NCBI GenBank assembly: GCA_022340305.1
Contig: JAJDOF010000111.1
Span: 1 to 64,000 of the forward strand
Direction of reading: 5' to 3'
Length of the DNA stretch: 64,000 nucleotides
From: Gammaproteobacteria bacterium
GTDB taxonomy: Bacteria > Pseudomonadota > Gammaproteobacteria > GCA-001735895
In this document: positions 1 to 9,600 of the stretch, in pieces
How the letters are laid out: the number at the start of each line of letters is the position of its first letter
How positions within the stretch are numbered: the first letter of the stretch is position 1
Position numbers and translations under genes: made by a program
The notes under the pieces: generated by a model
Seen by the model: the letters and a program-made list of their open reading frames with translations, nothing else
Database searches by the model: none
What the model was told of the DNA's origin: nothing

Positions 1-56
1 AGAGCATCGCCCTTACAAGGCGAGGGTCGGCGGTTCGATCCCGTCAGCACCCACCA
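1..56 (+). tRNA. tRNA-Val(TAC), 5' end outside window
   Basis: The 3' part of a tRNA is present. The anticodon stem TCGCC/GGCGA encloses the loop CTTACAA with anticodon TAC at 14-16. The T-arm contains GGTTCGATCC and the gene-encoded CCA ends at 56. The D-arm and the 5' acceptor strand lie upstream of the window. The pairing of Val and Asp tRNAs before ppiD is the arrangement seen in pseudomonads. Confidence 0.93.
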
Positions 57-64
57 ACCAATCA

Positions 65-141
65 GGAGTGGTAGTTCAGTTGGTTAGAATACCGGCCTGT
101 CACGCCGGGGGTCGCGGGTTCGAGTCCCGTCCACTCCGCCA
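65..141 (+). tRNA. tRNA-Asp(GTC)
   Basis: A complete tRNA begins GGAGTGG and ends CCACTCC-G-CCA, so the acceptor arm pairs fully and CCA is encoded. The anticodon stem CCGGC/GCCGG (92-96/104-108) encloses a loop with anticodon GTC at 99-101. The T-loop is GTTCGAGTC. It lies 8 bp after tRNA-Val and is probably on the same transcript. Confidence 0.97.
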
Positions 142-207
142 TCGTTGAGAGCGCTCAATTTGAGCGCTTAAGTTTGATGGCACCAATACATAGTGATTTA
201 GATACCA

Positions 208-2106
208 ATGCTGCAAGCGATTCGAGACAAGGTGACGGGATGGATTGCCTACGGCATCATCTTCCTGATCAGTATTCCATTCGCCCTTTGGGGAGTTAAC
301 TCCTATCTCGGGGGAGGTGAAGTATTGCCCGCCGCGACGGTCAACGGCGAAGAGATCAGCGTGCAGACCTTTGACCGGGCCTATGCCAATTATCGCCAAC
401 GTCTGGCGCAACTTTTTGGTGGCTCAATCCCCGAGTCCTTTAGTAGTGAATCCGTTTTACGGACCCAGGTTCTCGATCAGTTGGTCGAAGAAACTGCGCT
501 GCGCCAGTACATCGAAAACCAGCGTTATCGCATCGGTGACGGAGCGCTTGGCAAAATGATTCGTAACATGGATGAATTCAAGCGCGACGGACAATTTGAC
601 GCTGAAATTTATCAGGCACAGTTGCGCTCAGTAGGTCTTTCCCCGTTAGCATTCGAGCAGCAACTCAGATTGAGGGGTTCCATGGAGCAGTTTCAAAACG
701 GAATCCGTGCCACCGCTTTTGTCACGCCGCAGGCCAGAAAAAGGTTTGCCAACCTGGATAATCAGACGCGCAAGATCCGTTCCCTGAATTACCGTGTCGA
801 TGCGCAGTCTTTGACGGTCGGTAGCAGCGAAATCGAACAGTTTTACCTTGCTAATCCGGATCGATTCAACACGCCAGAAAAGTTGCGCATCGATTACATT
901 GAATTGAGTCTCGAAACCATAAAGAAAAACATCGTGGTCAGCGAGGAAGACATCAAGGCGCGCTACCAGGAACATCTGGCAACCTATACCAGCCCGGAGT
1001 TTCGCGAAGCGAGCCACATTCTGATTACGACAAACGACGAAGTAGACGACGCTGCGGCATTGGTAAAAATCAACGCAATTCGGGGCCGCATTGTTGCGGG
1101 TGAGAATTTTGCCGAACTGGCCACAGAACTATCGGAGGATCCGGTGTCCGCGGCCGATGGTGGCAGTCTGGGTGAAGTGGGTCGTGGAGATATGGTGCCG
1201 ACCTTCGAGTCTGCGCTGTTTGCGTTAAAATTGGGTGAACTCAGCGATCCGGTCAAAACGGCTTTCGGCTGGCATCTCATACAGGTGAATGCAATAACCG
1301 GCGGTGAAGTCCAATCCTATGATTCGGTAAAGTCCGCGCTTGCTGACGAGATAAAATCGGGGTTGGCCGAGGTTCAGATCTTCGAGCTGGTCGAACGTCT
1401 GGCTAATTTAGCTTATGAGCAACCCGACTCATTGCTTCCAGCGGCTGAGCAGCTGGATCTCAAGGTACAAACCAGCGACTGGTTCGATCGCTCCGAGGGT
1501 ACCGGAATCGCAGCGGACCCACGGGTCAGGCAACTCGCCTTTAGCGATGAAATACTGGAGCAGGGGCTGAACAGCGACGCTGTCGAACTTGGCAATAATC
1601 GCGTCCTGTTCATTCGCTTGAATGAACGTAGGCCGGCACAGGCCCAGCCCCTGGAAGAGGTGCAGCAGCAGGTCAGGGTGGAACTGGTCAAGCAGAAGGT
1701 GGGCGAACTCAGCCTGAAGGCAGGAACCCAGGCTTTGTCGGATCTGGAGTCAGGTGAAAAGACCCTGGATGATTTGGCGAAAGAGTGGGATACGGCAGTT
1801 GCAGACCATGGTTTTGTGGAACGTAATCAGAGCGACGTTACCCCCACTATATTGAGGCGCAGTTTTAGTATGCCAAAACCTGAGCAGGGGTTGGTCTATG
1901 ACGGCTTGACGCTGGGTGGAGGCGAATACGTGCTCATCGAACTGTCGGCGGTGATGTCTAACGACGCCGAGCTTGAACAGGCTAATATCGATAATCTGTT
2001 GCGGTCAAAAGGCGACGCTGAGTACCAGTCTGCGTTAAATTATCTGGGTGATCGTGCCGAGGTTGTCAGAACCCCGCTCGACCAAATATCGCCGGACGAT
2101 ATTTAA
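208..2106 (+). CDS. ppiD: Periplasmic folding chaperone PpiD (SurA_N + parvulin domain)
   Basis: A 632-residue inner-membrane-anchored folding factor of the periplasm that works at the Sec translocon exit. A single N-terminal membrane anchor covers about residues 12-34, starting after the basic residues of the first turn. A SurA_N-type domain follows. One parvulin (PpiC) domain lies near residues 265-360, with the family signatures ASHILI, a GGxLG-type turn ([11 protein letters not shown]) and FGWHLIQV. The C-terminal 270 residues have the usual PpiD helical extension. Length is close to that of E. coli PpiD (623 aa). The position downstream of tRNA-Val/tRNA-Asp and next to fabI matches pseudomonads. 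The stop codon overlaps the convergent fabI stop by 4 bp. Confidence 0.93.
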   Translation: MLQAIRDKVTGWIAYGIIFLISIPFALWGVNSYLGGGEVLPAATVNGEEISVQTFDRAYANYRQRLAQLFGGSIPESFSSESVLRTQVLDQLVEETALRQYIENQRYRIGDGALGKMIRNMDEFKRDGQFDAEIYQAQLRSVGLSPLAFEQQLRLRGSMEQFQNGIRATAFVTPQARKRFANLDNQTRKIRSLNYRVDAQSLTVGSSEIEQFYLANPDRFNTPEKLRIDYIELSLETIKKNIVVSEEDIKARYQEHLATYTSPEFREASHILITTNDEVDDAAALVKINAIRGRIVAGENFAELATELSEDPVSAADGGSLGEVGRGDMVPTFESALFALKLGELSDPVKTAFGWHLIQVNAITGGEVQSYDSVKSALADEIKSGLAEVQIFELVERLANLAYEQPDSLLPAAEQLDLKVQTSDWFDRSEGTGIAADPRVRQLAFSDEILEQGLNSDAVELGNNRVLFIRLNERRPAQAQPLEEVQQQVRVELVKQKVGELSLKAGTQALSDLESGEKTLDDLAKEWDTAVADHGFVERNQSDVTPTILRRSFSMPKPEQGLVYDGLTLGGGEYVLIELSAVMSNDAELEQANIDNLLRSKGDAEYQSALNYLGDRAEVVRTPLDQISPDDI

Positions 2107-2912
2107 TCTACCTTGTCTGTGCTCGGCGACTCGAGCACGCCCATGCTGACGATGTTATACCCCGAGTCGACGTAAATATTCTCTCCGGTTATACCCGCAG
2201 CCAGATCGGAACATAGAAAAGCACCGACGTTACCGACATCATCGATGGTGACGTTGCGGCGTAGCGGCGCATTGGTTGCCACTTCGTCCAGAATCTTCTT
2301 GAAACTGCCAATTCCCGCAGAAGCCAGGGTTTTAATTGGACCTGCAGAGACCGAATTGACTCGAATTCCTTCAGGCCCGAGAGCAGCTGACAGGTAACGG
2401 ACGTTGGCTTCGAGGCTCGCCTTGGCTACACCCATGATATTGTAATTGGGTAATGCACGCTGCGAGCCGAGGTATGTCATGGTAATAATTGAGCCATTGG
2501 TATTTTGCATCAACGGTCGTGCCGCTTTTGCCATGGCGGCGAGGCTATATGAGCTGATATCGTGGGCAAGCCGGAAACCCTCGCGATCCAGATTTTCGAG
2601 ATAATCGCCGACAAGCGCTTCGCGCGGTGCGAAGGCGACCGAATGGACCATGGCATCCAGTTGCGGCCAGCGCTGTCCAAGCTGCAGGAACAGATCGGTA
2701 ATTTCTGAATCGCTGGCGACATCGCAGGGCAATACTATGTCGGAATCAAACTCGGCGGCAAATTTTTCCACCCGCGGCTTTAGCTTGTCATTAGCATAGC
2801 TGAAGGCGAGTTCGGCACCCTCACGATGCATCGCTTTTGCAATTCCATAGGCGATAGAACGGTTGCTGGCGATACCGACGATGAGTGCTTTTTTACCGGC
2901 TAGAAAACCCAT
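2103..2912 (-). CDS. fabI: Enoyl-[acyl-carrier-protein] reductase (NADH) FabI
   Basis: A 269-residue short-chain dehydrogenase that performs the last reduction of each fatty-acid elongation cycle (trans-2-enoyl-ACP to acyl-ACP). It begins [19 protein letters not shown], the FabI-type nucleotide-binding loop. It has the FabI catalytic signature Y157-x6-K164 (YNIMGVAK) with the upstream Tyr147, and ends with the expected substrate-loop and C-terminal segments ([17 protein letters not shown]). Length agrees with E. coli FabI (262 aa). It is convergent with ppiD and overlaps it by 4 bp at the stop codons. The upstream flank is nearly 1 kb with no convincing gene, so it is probably monocistronic. 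Confidence 0.96.
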   Translation of the reverse strand: MGFLAGKKALIVGIASNRSIAYGIAKAMHREGAELAFSYANDKLKPRVEKFAAEFDSDIVLPCDVASDSEITDLFLQLGQRWPQLDAMVHSVAFAPREALVGDYLENLDREGFRLAHDISSYSLAAMAKAARPLMQNTNGSIITMTYLGSQRALPNYNIMGVAKASLEANVRYLSAALGPEGIRVNSVSAGPIKTLASAGIGSFKKILDEVATNAPLRRNVTIDDVGNVGAFLCSDLAAGITGENIYVDSGYNIVSMGVLESPSTDKVD

Positions 2913-3905
2913 TTTGACTCCCGAAAATAGAACCTATTTTGTCAGCGTCACCGTCATCATGCAATCACAAATACGAGCGGCATATAACGATATACCGAAG
3001 GTTCGATTTTGCCAACTGCTGACCTGCTGGAGGTCGAGGCAATGCATCTTCAGGCATCTTTAGGACAGGTTCCCCAGCGCCAATGATATTGTCTGATGTC
3101 CCTTTGAATTTTTGTTGCCTGGCTACACGATCTTGAGAGATGTGTTGGGAGACGTTACCAGGCGCTCCGTGGTACCTCATCGGCTTTATGATGGGGCATG
3201 GTATCAAAACCAATATATCAGGCTGTATGAACGCCTGTGGTTACGGCTACGTCGGTCATGCCGGGTGGTAGAGCGTAGACAAAGATTTAAGGACTGGCAC
3301 CAGATTATTCTGAGGGCGATTCCGGATACCACGCGGTCCGGGGTCGAGTGCTCGATCCTGCAGTCGCCAGGCAACGGATTGCAGTTAGGTGGAGCCGGTT
3401 ATTGGGATCGACCTTGAGTTGCGTGACGTGGGCGAGAGTTTCCTCGCCATATTGCTACGGACGCGAACCCGCCCGTTCAAGGAGCGCGCTTATGACTGCG
3501 CTAATTAACCTATCCCGGGTAATTATCGGTGACTGTTTGCTGCGTGAGGGTCGATTCGATTCACTGCTTGCGCCCAGGCGCGCACCGATCAGTTTCGATG
3601 ACCCGGGACGCTAGCCACGCAATTTCGCACGCTTGCCATTTCAGCCAGGTCTCGAACTGGCAGCTGACGAGCGGATTCACAATATAGCCGGTTGGCTGTT
3701 GCGACTCGATCTGGTCAGCCTGGATTTTGGCGTATTTGCCGATGGACTCCCCTTCAGCCAGGTGAAAATGCTGTGCGAGCGCTTTGCTCATCGAGGTGAC
3801 ATTGGTGCTCATGGCCAGGTTCTGCGCGCTCAGTGCATTTCAGGCCATAAGCGAGAGCGGCAAACCCGGGCTGCTATAATTTGCGACCGAACAGGCCGCA
3901 AACGG
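2913..3905. other. About 1 kb with no convincing gene
   Basis: Open frames on both strands are short, overlap each other and resemble no family I recognise. The longest on the plus strand is 3112-3417. A minus-strand frame at 3561-3812 (83 codons, starting MSTNVTSMSKALAQ) lacks a good ribosome-binding site and is the only one with a protein-like feel. A TATAAT hexamer at about 3876 has no matching -35 element. The stretch may be decayed coding sequence, a regulatory region or an unrecognised non-coding RNA. I cannot tell which. Confidence 0.4.
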
Positions 3906-4307
3906 CTAGCCTTCAGCAAACAGGTCCTGCAATATCTCCGGGACAAAAGGTCGTCCTTGTTGGTTGAGCGAAGTGCCGATGATACTGGCGCTGAGCATTA
4001 GCGTTTCATCGGGCAGACGAAATACATCCTGGTGAAACTCGAAGCGCAGCTTCGACACCCGCCGCAGCAGGCTGCGTACACAAAAGGTATCGCCGCTTAC
4101 CAGTGATTTGTGGTAATCCAGTTGTGCGCGCGTGACGACCAGGTTGATACCCTGGGCAGTGACCTCGGCAAAGTCGATACCTCTCGAGCGCAGGAATTCG
4201 TGGCGCGCGTGCTCGAGGTAATTCTGATATACCGCGTTGTTCACTACGGCCTGTAAATCGCATTCGTAATCGCGTACCTTGAACTCTATTTCATGGGCGT
4301 ATTGCAT
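3906..4307 (-). CDS. YbgC/4-hydroxybenzoyl-CoA-type acyl-CoA thioesterase
   Basis: A hot-dog-fold thioesterase of about 133 residues, presumably hydrolysing an acyl-CoA or related thioester in the cytoplasm. The segment RDYECDLQAVVNNAVYQNYLEHAR has the order of the family active-site helix (usually D-x-D-x-x-G-x-V-x-N-x-x-Y), with Val-Asn-Asn after a substituted first half. A TSLNQQGRP segment near the C terminus is also typical. The start at 4307 (MQYAHEIEF) is preferred over an upstream ATG at 4376. It begins the fold directly, and a GGA purine patch lies just upstream. It is divergent from avtA. The specific substrate cannot be inferred. Confidence 0.8.
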   Translation of the reverse strand: MQYAHEIEFKVRDYECDLQAVVNNAVYQNYLEHARHEFLRSRGIDFAEVTAQGINLVVTRAQLDYHKSLVSGDTFCVRSLLRRVSKLRFEFHQDVFRLPDETLMLSASIIGTSLNQQGRPFVPEILQDLFAEG

Positions 4308-4457
4308 GCTTGTTCCGGGTCTTTGTAGCGGCATGTTGACATAACTGACAACTGAGTCAACTTCGCGCCAGGTCAATTAATTGGTTGAAAATGGTTGCTT
4401 TTTATTACAATGCTGCCGTAATTGCTGTTTGCATAACGGACACCTTGATACCGGCTC

Positions 4458-5699
4458 ATGAACCTTTCTGATTTCGGCAGGCGCTTTCAGGCGTACTCGG
4501 GCATTACCCATCTGATGGATGACCTGGCAGAGGGTATGGCACAGCCCGGCACGATCATGTTGGGAGGCGGTAATCCGGCAACCATTCCCGAAGTAGTCGC
4601 AGTGTTCGAGGCGGTTCTCGACAAGCTGCGTGATTCTGGCAAGCTGGTTTCGACGCTCGCCAACTATGACGCGCCCCAGGGCAAGGCCAGCTTTCTGGAA
4701 ACTCTGGCCGATTTTTTTAAGCAGCAATGCGGCTGGAATATCACCAGCCGTAACATCGCACTGACTCATGGCAGCCAAAGTTCGTTTTTTATTCTCTTCA
4801 ATTCCTTTGCGGGCAGCTCGCGAGGCGTAATCAAACGCGTTTTGATACCGTTGGTTCCCGAGTACCTCGGCTATTGCGACGTTGGCATCGAAGCCGACCT
4901 GATAACCAGCCAGCAGGCGAAGATTCAACAGTTAGGCAAAGGCTTTTTCAAGTACCAGATCGATTTTGAGAAACTGCAGGTTGACGACTCGGTGGGTCTG
5001 ATCTGTGTCTCGCGCCCCACCAATCCCAGCGGCAACGTGCTGACTGATGACGAGTGTCAGCAGCTTGACCGCATCGCTCATCACCACAATGTGCCTTTGC
5101 TGATCGATAACGCCTATGGCACACCTTTTCCCAATATCATTTTCGATGACGTAAACCCGTTCTGGAACGAAAACTGCATCGTCTGCATGAGTTTGTCCAA
5201 GCTGGGCTTGCCGGGTGCGCGCACCGGTATTGTCGTCGCCAACGAAGAGGTGATTCGCTATTTTTCGAATATGACGGCGATCACCAGTCTGGCCCCCGCA
5301 GGCATTGGCGCCGAAATCGTCAATCAACTTATTCTCGATGAGGCTTTGCTGCCGTTGTGCCACGATTTGATTCGGCCCTTTTACAAGGGCCGTGCCGAAT
5401 TAGCTATCGCGTTGTTGCGGCAGGCGATCGACGATTCGCGTTTGCATATCCATAAACCGGAAGGCTCAATGTTTTTGTGGCTCTGGTTCGAAGGATTGAG
5501 TATCGATACCAGTGAATTATATCAGCGCCTGAAACGCAACGGCCTGCTGGTTGTGCCGGGGAAATATTTCTTTCCAGGGCAGGGCGATGACGTGGGCGAA
5601 CACGCCGAGAGCTGCGTGCGTATGAACTACGTACAGAGCGAGCAGGAACTGGCAAAAGGAATCGAGATACTGGCGCGCGAACTAAAACGCTGCTGGTAA
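4458..5699 (+). CDS. avtA: Valine-pyruvate aminotransferase AvtA
   Basis: A 413-residue fold-type I PLP aminotransferase that interconverts valine/2-oxoisovalerate and alanine/pyruvate. The N terminus (NLSDFGRRFQAYSGITHLM, then GTIMLGGGNPATIPE) follows the AvtA family closely. The core contains RPTNPSGN, the DNAYG segment for the pyridine ring, and the PLP-lysine region CMSLSKLGLPGARTG. Length matches E. coli AvtA (417 aa). The gene stands alone, divergent from a thioesterase and convergent with the signalling operon. Confidence 0.93.
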   Translation: MNLSDFGRRFQAYSGITHLMDDLAEGMAQPGTIMLGGGNPATIPEVVAVFEAVLDKLRDSGKLVSTLANYDAPQGKASFLETLADFFKQQCGWNITSRNIALTHGSQSSFFILFNSFAGSSRGVIKRVLIPLVPEYLGYCDVGIEADLITSQQAKIQQLGKGFFKYQIDFEKLQVDDSVGLICVSRPTNPSGNVLTDDECQQLDRIAHHHNVPLLIDNAYGTPFPNIIFDDVNPFWNENCIVCMSLSKLGLPGARTGIVVANEEVIRYFSNMTAITSLAPAGIGAEIVNQLILDEALLPLCHDLIRPFYKGRAELAIALLRQAIDDSRLHIHKPEGSMFLWLWFEGLSIDTSELYQRLKRNGLLVVPGKYFFPGQGDDVGEHAESCVRMNYVQSEQELAKGIEILARELKRCW

Positions 5700-5712
5700 T
5701 CGGCTGGCTTGA

Positions 5713-7944
5713 TTACTTTGAGGTGTGCGTAAACACGCCGTCCCAGTCGTCGCCGGGAGGTTCGTTACGATAGACGGTGACTCGATCGAGGTAAACCTGG
5801 TACAGATAACGATCTGGGTAATTGCGATTCAGATTGAAGAAGTCCAGCTCGGCTTTATCCCAGGACTGGGCCCGGAAACTCTTCAGTGCCTTGCGGTAGG
5901 CGCTCAGTTCTTCGGTTATGGATTTTTCAACATCGTTCCTGTGTCCAACCGGCTCAAAAATAGCGACGGGTTCATTTTTACCCTTGACGCGCACCAGGTC
6001 GAGTTCGCGAAACAGAAACTCGGGAATTTCCAACTTGGTTGACTCACTGACGATGATGTTGACACCGTAGTTTTTTGTTAATCCTTCGAGTCGTGCCCCC
6101 AGGTTGACCGCATCGCCGAGCACGGTGTATGCCATGCGAAATTCGGATCCCATGTTGCCAACATTCATGTTGCCGGTATTCAGGCCGATACCGATATTGA
6201 CAGTCGGCCAACCGCGTTGTTTAAAGTCCGCCTGCATAACCTTTAGTTCTTTTATCATATCCATTGCGGCATAGAGGGCATGGCGCGCATGCTCTGTGTC
6301 GGCAAGCGGCGCTCCCCAGAAGGCCATGATCGCGTCACCCATGTACTTGTCGATGGTACCGCGGTTCTTATGAATAACGCGTGTCATCGGCGTCAATAGC
6401 GCGTTCATCAACTGAGTAAGTTCTTTGGGATTCATGCCTTCGGAGATGGTGGTAAATCCGCGCACATCCGAGAACAGGACTGTCATTTCCCGGTTTTCGC
6501 CGTCCAGTGAAAACTCTTCCGGCGACTCCGACATTTCATCGACCAGTTCCGGTGGAATGTAGTGACCGAACAGGTTGGCGAGCTGACGCTTGCCCCTGGA
6601 TTCGATAAAGAATCCGTAAGTCATGTGCAGCATGAATATCAGCACGATCAACAGCATCGGGCTGGCCAACGGTAGTATTAGATTGTTATTCCATGCGGCA
6701 AAGGTGCCGGCCATGATCACTATCGAAAAACCCAGGGTTGAGGCTGCGGCGATCAATGGCGATACCAGGGGTAGCAACAATGCCATGCTGACGGCGACAA
6801 TTACTAGCAATACAAACTCGTATCCCACCGTCCAGGCGGGCTTGTGCTTGATGCGATTATCCAGAATTCCTGAAATTATGTTGGCATGCACCTCGACCCC
6901 GGGATAAATATTCTGTACCGGTGTGGAGCGTAGATCGAGTAGGCCCGGTGCCGAGGTGCCGATGAGGACAATCTTATCCTTCAATTGAGCGGGATCAGCG
7001 CTACCGTTGAGGACTTTATAGGCCGGCACATAAGGAAAGCTGCCCTGGCGGCCGCGGTATGGCACAAACGCCGCGCCATTTGCGTCCACGGGTATCTGGA
7101 AGCTTTGCAGATTGATGGCCTCCAGTGCATAGTACTCTTTGCCACCCTTGCTGCCCTGGGCTTCCACTGCCAACCCAATGCCTTTCGCGTCCAGGTACCC
7201 CTGTGTGGTCGCAAGTGCCAGTGAGGCAAATAAATAGCCCTCATAGGCCTGCACCAGCGGAACACGTCGAAAAACGCCATCGGCATCGACAAAAGGATTA
7301 TCGAAGTATCCACCGGACAGTGCCGAGGACTGTAAAATCTCAAGATTACCACCGAAACCTGCGGCCTCGTTGATCGGCAGCCGCTCACTCCACTGCACGT
7401 CCATCTTGGTCAGCGCCGGAGGTAGCATGCCAGTTACGCCACTTTCCCCTTCCTGCAATCTAGCCTTGAAGTAATACCCCATGACGACATTCCTGCCCAC
7501 CAGGCTCTTGGCAAAAATCTCGTCGTGCAGCAACGAGGGACGAATTTCCTCCAGCGCTTGCTGGTAGCCAGAGTTGTTTTTCAGCGTGGTGTTCGCCAGT
7601 TGCTCAAACTGCGCCAGTCCTGAACTTTCATCCTTTTCCGCAAATACGATATCAAAGCCGACTACTTTGACCTGATATCTGGTAAACAGGTTGTCAACTA
7701 TGGTCGCCAGCTTGTCGCGCCCCCAGGGCCAGCGACCGACTTCGGCTAACGAATTTTCATCGATGTCGACAATGACGACCCGATCATCGAGGGTATCAGG
7801 GCGAGTGAAATTGAGTCGAGTGTCATAAGTCCAGTTTTCAAGTTGCTTGAGAAACGGGTACTTATATACACCCGAGGTATCAATAAGAAGTATGAAAAGA
7901 ATCAGGGCGCTTAGAACTAGCCTGATAATGCGCTGAAGCTGCAT
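5713..7944 (-). CDS. CHASE2-domain class III adenylate cyclase
   Basis: A 743-residue membrane sensor/cyclase. One N-terminal transmembrane helix (about 6-22) precedes an extracytoplasmic CHASE2 domain (about 35-365) with the RVVIVDIDENSLAEVGRWPW signature. Three further membrane helices (about 372-445) lead to a class III cyclase domain (about 475-665). The metal-binding aspartates are D493 (FSDVRGF) and D537 (GDAIMAFWGAP). The base-selecting residues K533 and D611 are the pair typical of ATP rather than GTP cyclases, so cAMP is the expected product. The C-terminal tail (670-743) looks like a short helical repeat. It is the last gene of a four-gene operon, 44 bp after the FHA gene. Confidence 0.9.
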   Translation of the reverse strand: MQLQRIIRLVLSALILFILLIDTSGVYKYPFLKQLENWTYDTRLNFTRPDTLDDRVVIVDIDENSLAEVGRWPWGRDKLATIVDNLFTRYQVKVVGFDIVFAEKDESSGLAQFEQLANTTLKNNSGYQQALEEIRPSLLHDEIFAKSLVGRNVVMGYYFKARLQEGESGVTGMLPPALTKMDVQWSERLPINEAAGFGGNLEILQSSALSGGYFDNPFVDADGVFRRVPLVQAYEGYLFASLALATTQGYLDAKGIGLAVEAQGSKGGKEYYALEAINLQSFQIPVDANGAAFVPYRGRQGSFPYVPAYKVLNGSADPAQLKDKIVLIGTSAPGLLDLRSTPVQNIYPGVEVHANIISGILDNRIKHKPAWTVGYEFVLLVIVAVSMALLLPLVSPLIAAASTLGFSIVIMAGTFAAWNNNLILPLASPMLLIVLIFMLHMTYGFFIESRGKRQLANLFGHYIPPELVDEMSESPEEFSLDGENREMTVLFSDVRGFTTISEGMNPKELTQLMNALLTPMTRVIHKNRGTIDKYMGDAIMAFWGAPLADTEHARHALYAAMDMIKELKVMQADFKQRGWPTVNIGIGLNTGNMNVGNMGSEFRMAYTVLGDAVNLGARLEGLTKNYGVNIIVSESTKLEIPEFLFRELDLVRVKGKNEPVAIFEPVGHRNDVEKSITEELSAYRKALKSFRAQSWDKAELDFFNLNRNYPDRYLYQVYLDRVTVYRNEPPGDDWDGVFTHTSK

Positions 7945-7988
7945 GGAATGCTCCCGGGTTTAGGTCGGACGAGCAGTGGGAAAGGGTA

Positions 7989-8711
7989 TTACTTCAGGTA
8001 AAATTCCATTTTTACGCCAGCAACTTCGATGATATCGTGGCTTTTCAGCGCATGGGCATTGGATCCAATGGGTGAACCACCAACTTTGGCCACACTGTTG
8101 TTAGGACCGCCGTCAACGTGAATCAGAAAGAATCCCTGGGGTCGGCGGGTGATTGCGGCAACCTGTACTCCCGGTTGCCCAATGGTGGTTAACGCTTTGG
8201 TGAGAATCAATTCCTTGCCTGCATTTGCGCCGCTCAACAATTGCAGGCAGGCTTCGCGGTTTGCCATGGGTGATGCGGCCGTCGTAGCTGCCTCAGAGGC
8301 AATCGCGGCGGAAATCTTCTGTACCGACTTGTCGATTTCGCGACCACCGGCTTCTTCGGGCATACCCGCTTCGCCAGCACGAATAATCATGGTTTGCTCG
8401 AAATCCTGTTCGCCACTGCCACTGCTGTTTTGGTAGGCGATCTGGTATTTGCCAAGGGTGATATTGTCACCATTTTCAAGTGCGTGCTTCTTTACCAGCT
8501 TACCGTTGACATAAGTCCCGTTTGTGCTGCCCAGATCTTCCAGAAACGAATCTTCGAGTATGGTAATTACCTGGGCGTGCCTGCCACTGACAGACAGGTT
8601 ATCGATCTGAATATCGTTACCTGGCTTACGCCCAATGGTAGTAGTTTCGTTGACCAATTCAAACTCGGTTTTTTCGCCCGTGCTTGATGTCGTGATCAGT
8701 TTTGCGACCAT
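7989..8711 (-). CDS. Double FHA-domain phosphothreonine-binding adaptor
   Basis: A 240-residue soluble protein with two forkhead-associated domains. The first (about 5-95) is complete, with G27-R28, SGRHA at 42-46 and STNGT at 62-66. The second (about 153-240) is degenerate: its Gly-Arg and Ser-x-x-His positions are not conserved. A linker of about 55 residues contains EQT107MII, a Thr followed at +3 by Ile. FHA domains favour phosphothreonine with a specific +3 residue, so T107 is a possible phosphosite. It sits between a PP2C gene (47 bp upstream) and an adenylate cyclase gene (44 bp downstream), and probably links kinase activity to the cyclase. That link is inference. Confidence 0.88.
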   Translation of the reverse strand: MVAKLITTSSTGEKTEFELVNETTTIGRKPGNDIQIDNLSVSGRHAQVITILEDSFLEDLGSTNGTYVNGKLVKKHALENGDNITLGKYQIAYQNSSGSGEQDFEQTMIIRAGEAGMPEEAGGREIDKSVQKISAAIASEAATTAASPMANREACLQLLSGANAGKELILTKALTTIGQPGVQVAAITRRPQGFFLIHVDGGPNNSVAKVGGSPIGSNAHALKSHDIIEVAGVKMEFYLK

Positions 8712-8758
8712 GTTTTTATCCAGCCTCTTGATTTTGTTTCTACTGGGTGGGTAAACCG

Positions 8759-9586
8759 CTAATCATCAAACCAAGCGGCAAACTTTTTGAACCAGCCCTT
8801 CCTGCTCGAAAAATCTTCTTCTATTCGGCACAACATTACGGAAATATTATCCTTTCCACCATTCTGGTTTGCCTTTGTAATCAATTGCTTGGCAGCTACT
8901 TCTAGATTAGCACTAAATTGCTTAATAGTTAAGTATATATCTTCATCTTCAACTAAATCGGTTAATCCATCTGAACATAGCAAATATAGGTCATTTTTCA
9001 GGACTATATCTTCCTGGATGTCGGGCATCACCACGGGATCTATGCCCAAAGCGCGGGTTACCAGGTTCTTGTTCATCGATTTTCGGGCTTCTTCGGGGGT
9101 ATAAAATCCACGATCTATCAATTCCTGGAGCAGGGAATGATCCTTGGTGATCTGTTCGAATTTATCGGAACGCAGTCGATAACACCGCGAATCGCCGATG
9201 TGTGCCAGTGAGAAAGAATTGTTATAAAACTGCAGAACGACGATCGTGGTGCCCATTCCCTTGTGTTCCGGATTGGTCTCGGAAGCCTGGAATACCAGTT
9301 GGTTAGCTTCAACGACGGCGTCCTGAATGCAGATTGATTCCCTGGAGAATCCGCTCGCCTCATCGATTTCACCTTCAGTTATCTGCGGTAAGCTTTGCTG
9401 CAACTTATCGATTACCGTATCCACAGCCATACTGCTGGCAATCTCGCCACCACGGTGGCCGCCCATTCCATCGGCCAGCACGACTAGTCCCAGGGCGCTA
9501 TCGAATCCAATCGAATCCTCGTTCTTGGCGCGCACGATACCGGTATCGGTAAGCCCCATGATGGTGATCTTGTTCTGCAAATTCAT
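8759..9586 (-). CDS. PP2C-family Ser/Thr protein phosphatase (PrpC/Stp type)
   Basis: A 275-residue metal-dependent phosphatase, expected to reverse phosphorylation by the kinase encoded 14 bp upstream. All main PP2C motifs are present: R19-x-x-N22-E23-D24, D39-GMGG, HIGDSR at 129-134, SDG at 205-207 and GGKDN at 243-247. The metal-coordinating Asp residues are intact, so it should be active. There is no signal peptide or membrane helix, so it acts in the cytoplasm. The last 20 residues are rich in Trp, Phe and Lys, beyond the catalytic fold. It is the second gene of the operon. Confidence 0.93.
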   Translation of the reverse strand: MNLQNKITIMGLTDTGIVRAKNEDSIGFDSALGLVVLADGMGGHRGGEIASSMAVDTVIDKLQQSLPQITEGEIDEASGFSRESICIQDAVVEANQLVFQASETNPEHKGMGTTIVVLQFYNNSFSLAHIGDSRCYRLRSDKFEQITKDHSLLQELIDRGFYTPEEARKSMNKNLVTRALGIDPVVMPDIQEDIVLKNDLYLLCSDGLTDLVEDEDIYLTIKQFSANLEVAAKQLITKANQNGGKDNISVMLCRIEEDFSSRKGWFKKFAAWFDD

Positions 9587-9600
9587 AACACAGTCACGAC

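Noticed and set aside
3561-3812. 83-codon minus-strand frame between fabI and the thioesterase
   Set aside because: No family resemblance and no good ribosome-binding site; mentioned only within the gene-less stretch.
4377-4928. 183-codon frame antisense to the start of avtA
   Set aside because: Overlaps a well-recognised gene on the other strand and has no protein family features.
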